Notes under the pieces: generated by a model
Seen by the model: the letters and a program-made list of their open reading frames with translations, nothing else
Databases searched by the model: none
What the model was told of the DNA's origin: nothing
Position numbers and translations under genes: made by a program
Shown: one piece after another, positions 61,076 to 64,000 of the stretch
How the letters are laid out: each line of letters opens with the position of its first letter
How positions within the stretch are numbered: the stretch's first letter is position 1
Origin: Enterobacter soli ATCC BAA-2102
GTDB taxonomy: Bacteria; Pseudomonadota; Gammaproteobacteria; Enterobacterales; Enterobacteriaceae
Length of the DNA: 64,000 bases
Assembly: GCF_001654845.1 (NCBI RefSeq)
Contig: NZ_LXES01000040.1
Span: 248,001-312,000 of the forward strand
Direction of reading: 5' to 3'

Positions 61076-61329
61076 TTATTAAGTTATAACAGACTTTTTT
61101 CAAAATGGTAGTATTCAGGCTGCTCAAGTTCACAAAAATTTAACTTAAATACAGGTATTTAATTGTGGCTAAATTTTAGTTAAGTTAAATTTAACTTTTT
61201 AGCTGCACTATTATTTTATTCATCGGGTAAATATATCTTATTTCCACGGAGCAGTTTCCAGGCAGAGGTCGTTGAGACGCTTGTCAGGCGCGGGTATAGT
61301 ACAGGCTCAGATGTAGCCGGAGGATTGCC

Positions 61330-61893
61330 ATGAACCCTGACGACAAATCACTTTTTCTTGACGCCATGGAGGATGTCCAGTCACTCAAGCGTTGTGCGGA
61401 TATTCACTGGCAGCCGAGCCGCAATACCCGCACCCGGCAGACGCTGAATACTGAACAGCTCGATAACTTCTTAACGCTGGGGTTTCTGGAGCTGCTCCCG
61501 CTTGCGGAACCTTTGGCGTTTCAGCGGGAAGGGGTCCAGCAGGGGGTGATTGATAAGCTCCGCTCCGGTAAATATTCCCGTCAGGCCAGCATCAATTTGT
61601 TACGCCAGCCTGTTGAACAGTGCCGTCAGATGCTGTTTTCGTTTATCCGTCAGGCCGAACGTGACGGGCTGCGCAACCTGGTGATTGTCCACGGTAAAGG
61701 GCGTGAAGAGCAGTCGCACCCGAATGTGGTGCGCAGTTATCTGGCGCGCTGGCTGACTGAGTTCGATTCCGTGCAGGCATTCTGCGTTGCACTGCCGCAC
61801 CACGGCGGCAGTGGCGCCTGTTATGTGGCGCTGCGAAAATCAGATGAAGCCAGACTGGACAACCGGGAGCGACACGCCAAACGCAGCCGCTAG
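61330..61893 (+). CDS. smrA: Smr-domain DNA endonuclease SmrA
   Basis: SmrA (YdaL) is a 187-residue Smr-domain protein; the E. coli protein has DNA nicking activity in vitro. A helical N-terminal region (MNPDDKSLFLDAMEDVQSLK) leads to the Smr domain from about residue 85: YSRQASINLLRQPVEQCRQM, then LRNLVIVHGKGREEQSHPNV, with the HGKG motif, and LPHHGGSGACYVALRK. GGAGG precedes the ATG. In E. coli ydaM/ydaN follow; here an exporter gene converges on it with a four-base overlap. Confidence 0.93.
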   Translation: MNPDDKSLFLDAMEDVQSLKRCADIHWQPSRNTRTRQTLNTEQLDNFLTLGFLELLPLAEPLAFQREGVQQGVIDKLRSGKYSRQASINLLRQPVEQCRQMLFSFIRQAERDGLRNLVIVHGKGREEQSHPNVVRSYLARWLTEFDSVQAFCVALPHHGGSGACYVALRKSDEARLDNRERHAKRSR

Positions 61894-62510
61894 CCCTCGC
61901 TGAAAGCTGCCCATATCGCATTGCCATTCCACACGGCGCCATAGATGGCGACGACAAGCATAAACAGCGCGGTTGCCAGCCGGATGGCGCGCTCGTAGCG
62001 AAGCGACACGTAGCGCCTGACGGCAATGATCCACAAGGTGAGGATCAGGAGATCCAGCGCAATCCAGATGAGCGTCAACAGGGTAATGCTCTGGGCAAAA
62101 TTGCGCGTAACCGGCACGAACTGCGGGAAGAAAGCGACAAAAAAGAGAATATCTTTTGGGTTGGCGATAGCGGTTAAAAAACCGGTAAGAAAGCCGCCTT
62201 GCCGCGCCGATGTTGCCGTTGTGGGCTGCAGGTGTGTCAGCATCCCAATCCCCATCCAGCCAATAAACAGCGCGCCGATAAAACCCACCCCTGCCAGACT
62301 TAACGGGTGAATATCCACGATGCCCGCCAGTATCATCACCGCCATCGTCAGTAAAACCAGAGACGCCAGATTGGTTCCGGCAAGCGTAATAAAGGCACGT
62401 CTGTAGCCGTCCCGTACCGCGGTGTGGGTGACTAACGCAATAACAGGGCCGGGGGTGATAAGCAACAGCACCACCGCCAGCAGATATGTACCCAGTAGCG
62501 ACATCGCCAT
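61890..62510 (-). CDS. LysE/RhtB-family amino acid exporter
   Basis: This 206-residue inner-membrane protein belongs to the LysE/RhtB exporter superfamily, which pumps amino acids or their analogues out of the cell. The N-terminal signature is YLLAVVLLLITPGPVIALVTHTAVRDGYRRAF's Thr-Pro-Gly-Pro, and GFLTAIANPKDILFFVAFFP is the second hallmark (ANPK). Five to six helices are visible. AAGGAA lies eight bases before the start. It is divergent from a LysR gene across a 99-bp gap with a perfect palindrome, suggesting that the LysR protein controls it. The substrate is unknown. Confidence 0.87.
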   Translation of the reverse strand: MAMSLLGTYLLAVVLLLITPGPVIALVTHTAVRDGYRRAFITLAGTNLASLVLLTMAVMILAGIVDIHPLSLAGVGFIGALFIGWMGIGMLTHLQPTTATSARQGGFLTGFLTAIANPKDILFFVAFFPQFVPVTRNFAQSITLLTLIWIALDLLILTLWIIAVRRYVSLRYERAIRLATALFMLVVAIYGAVWNGNAIWAAFSEG

Positions 62511-62593
62511 GAAGGGGGTTCCTTTTGTGAAGAGTGGCAGGTAGTGTCGGTAAAATTCGCTGCATTGAAAAACGGAAAATCCTGCGCTTTAAT

Positions 62594-62610
62594 GTGAGTT
62601 AAACTCACAA
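62594..62610. promoter_or_regulatory. Perfect inverted repeat in the exporter/LysR divergent region
   Basis: TGTGAGTT-A-AACTCACA is a perfect 17-bp palindrome that overlaps the first possible ATG of the LysR gene. It fits a LysR-type operator (T-N-A arms) serving autoregulation and control of the exporter. Confidence 0.65.
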
Positions 62611-63521
62611 TGAGCAATGCGATGCCATCACCACTTCCCCCTTTGTATGCGCTACGGGCATTTGATGTCGCCGCCCTGTATGGTTCGTTCACCCGGGCCG
62701 CGCAAACGCTGCACGTCACGCCTGGCGCCGTCAGCAGACATATCCGCACGCTGGAGGAGAGTTTTCAGTGTCAGCTATTCGTGCGCAAAGGACCGGCTGT
62801 AGAGCTGACCGATGCCGGGCGCGCATTAGCCAGCCAGCTGAGGCAGGGGTTCGCCACTCTGGAGAGCGCCTGCGACGCATTTCGGGCTACCCGACACGCG
62901 CTGCGCTTAAAAGCGCCTTCAACCCTGACGCTGAACTGGCTGCTGAATACCATGAAGGTATTTGTTGAGAAATACTCAACACCGGAGGTGAGTGTTTCTA
63001 GCGTCTGGATGGATGTTGATAAAGTCGATTTTCATCAGGAGCCGTTCGACTGCGCAATTTTGCTTGGCAACGGCCAGTTTGGGGAGCAGACATGTTCACA
63101 GCTGCTGTTTGACGAATGGCTTGCCCCGGTTTGCGCGCCAGGGCTGGTGGATAAGGCCAGAGACAGTCTCCAGACCTGTGAGCTGATCCATCCGTCACCG
63201 GATCGCCGGGACTGGCGGCGCTGGCTTAAAGTGTGTTCGCCTGAGGCCATGCCGGATATCAGCAAAGGAAAGGTTTTCGATACCCTGGATCAGGGAAATC
63301 AGGCGGCCGTTGGTGGACATGGCGTTTCGGTAGGGGATGTAACGCTAAGCCTTCCGGCGCTGGAAAACGGGTTACTGGTGATGCCATTTAGCCAGGCGAT
63401 TAACACCGGTGATGGCTATTATCTGGTCTGGCCGGAAAACAGCCCAAAACAGCAGGGGATAGCGACGCTGTGCGCGTTCCTGCTGGCACAGGTCCCGGAT
63501 ATTAGCGCCTACGTAAAATAG
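62610..63521 (+). CDS. LysR-family regulator of the adjacent exporter
   Basis: This LysR-type regulator has 303 residues from the first ATG (MSNAMPSPLPPLYALRAFDV). The second ATG, four codons later, may be the true start because the first lies inside the palindrome and neither has a good Shine-Dalgarno. The helix-turn-helix is ALYGSFTRAAQTLHVTPGAV with SRHIRTLEESFQCQLFVRKG. The effector domain resembles the GcvA-like subgroup (PFDCAILLGNGQFGEQTCSQ and LFDEWLAPVCAPGLVDKARD). The target is inferred to be the divergent LysE-type exporter gene. Confidence 0.88.
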   Translation: MSNAMPSPLPPLYALRAFDVAALYGSFTRAAQTLHVTPGAVSRHIRTLEESFQCQLFVRKGPAVELTDAGRALASQLRQGFATLESACDAFRATRHALRLKAPSTLTLNWLLNTMKVFVEKYSTPEVSVSSVWMDVDKVDFHQEPFDCAILLGNGQFGEQTCSQLLFDEWLAPVCAPGLVDKARDSLQTCELIHPSPDRRDWRRWLKVCSPEAMPDISKGKVFDTLDQGNQAAVGGHGVSVGDVTLSLPALENGLLVMPFSQAINTGDGYYLVWPENSPKQQGIATLCAFLLAQVPDISAYVK

Positions 63522-63548
63522 CGGGCGATCTCATCGCCCGCGTATACC

Positions 63549-64000
63549 TTAAAAGGTTTCCCAGTTGCCGTCTGCCACGCTTGCCGTGGCGGTTGCCGGG
63601 CGTAACAGCTGCGGTGTTTTCACATTCTTCGGGCGTGGTGCCGCGGCCTGGTCTTTGGCATTCAGACGGAATGCGGCAACGGCCTGGCGCAACTGCTCGG
63701 ACTGATCTTCCAGCGCTGCGGCTGCGGTTGCAGATTCCTGTACCAGGGCGGCGTTTTGCTGCGTCACGCTGTCCATCTGCGAAACCGCGAGGCTGACCTG
63801 CTCAATACCCCGGCTTTGTTCATCAGAAGCCGATGAAATTTCGCCCATAATGTCGGTCACACGGGTGACGGCGGCGACGATCTCGCGCATGGTTTCGCCA
63901 GCTTCGCTGACCTGCTCAGAGCCGGTGTTGACCCTGCTGACGGAGTTTTCGATAAGCCCTTTGATCTCTTTTGCCGCCTGCGCACTGCGGCTGGCCAGGG
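63549..64000 (-). CDS. Methyl-accepting chemotaxis protein, C-terminal part (5' end off window)
   Basis: Only the last 150 codons of a chemoreceptor gene are present; the frame is open to the right edge. The visible part is the cytoplasmic signalling domain: [20 protein letters not shown], then [20 protein letters not shown], then [20 protein letters not shown], with the heptad pattern and Gln/Glu methylation sites of the second methylation helix. It ends in NWETF, the pentapeptide that tethers CheR and CheB, so this is a high-abundance Tar/Tsr-type receptor. The ligand-binding domain is outside the window. It ends 27 bp from the LysR gene stop, converging on it. Confidence 0.93.
   Translation of the reverse strand, partial: LASRSAQAAKEIKGLIENSVSRVNTGSEQVSEAGETMREIVAAVTRVTDIMGEISSASDEQSRGIEQVSLAVSQMDSVTQQNAALVQESATAAAALEDQSEQLRQAVAAFRLNAKDQAAAPRPKNVKTPQLLRPATATASVADGNWETF

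Noticed and set aside
61840..62565. 241-residue minus-strand frame overlapping the LysE exporter
   Set aside because: The exporter frame (61890-62510) has clear family motifs and helices; this one is a shifted reading of the same DNA.
62594..62610. CRP site in the LysR/exporter gap
   Set aside because: TGTGA and TCACA are present but seven bases apart rather than six, and the whole 17 bp is palindromic, which fits a local operator better.

Overview
The window is a stretch of enterobacterial chromosome, most like Enterobacter or a close relative (Klebsiella/Lelliottia-like). Nearly every gene has a recognisable Escherichia coli K-12 counterpart of matching length in a familiar order. Several loci differ from K-12, and no phage, plasmid, IS or CRISPR signature is visible. 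The tus gene and a Ter site place it in the replication-terminus half of the chromosome.

Layout. 1-11,500: nemA (runs off the left edge), nemR, an eptA-type lipid A phosphoethanolamine transferase, ydhL, ydhF, sodC, the ydhIJK efflux operon, slyA, a membrane diguanylate cyclase and slyB. 11,500-18,400: anmK, mliC, pdxH, tyrS, pdxY, gstA, dtpA. 19,000-26,500: the rsxABCDGE-nth operon (electron transport to SoxR, base-excision repair), ydgK, cnu and the small membrane peptide gene blr. 26,700-35,100: ydgJ, add, malY-malX with divergent malI, a secreted PLD-family nuclease and ydgA. 35,200-44,800: manA, fumA, fumC, tus with its Ter site, then rstB and rstA separated by a yjhX(topAI)-yjhP insertion, and ydgC. 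44,800-54,900: folM, ydgI, ydgH, pntAB, uspE, a papain-like secreted protease and fnr. 55,000-64,000: ogt, the abgABT operon with abgR, the sRNA gene mcaS, smrA, a divergent LysE exporter/LysR regulator pair and the 3' end of a chemoreceptor gene.

The most unusual points are: (i) the two-component pair rstA/rstB is split by a 1.5 kb insert carrying the topoisomerase I inhibitor gene yjhX next to a methyltransferase gene but without the antitoxin gene yjhQ; (ii) a signal-peptide-bearing protein with the papain Gln/Cys/His/Asn motif set lies between uspE and fnr; (iii) a McaS sRNA homologue has a conserved 3' half and a rewritten 5' half; (iv) a roughly 190-bp palindromic element supplies the last codons of nemR and separates it from nemA; (v) an extra diguanylate cyclase gene lies between slyA and slyB. 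Regulatory sites readable by eye include the NemR, SlyA, PhoP, MalI and FNR boxes and the Ter site. Starts were chosen from Shine-Dalgarno spacing and agreement with known family lengths; several open frames extend upstream of the likely start. Comparisons with E. coli are from memory of its proteins and map, not from a search.
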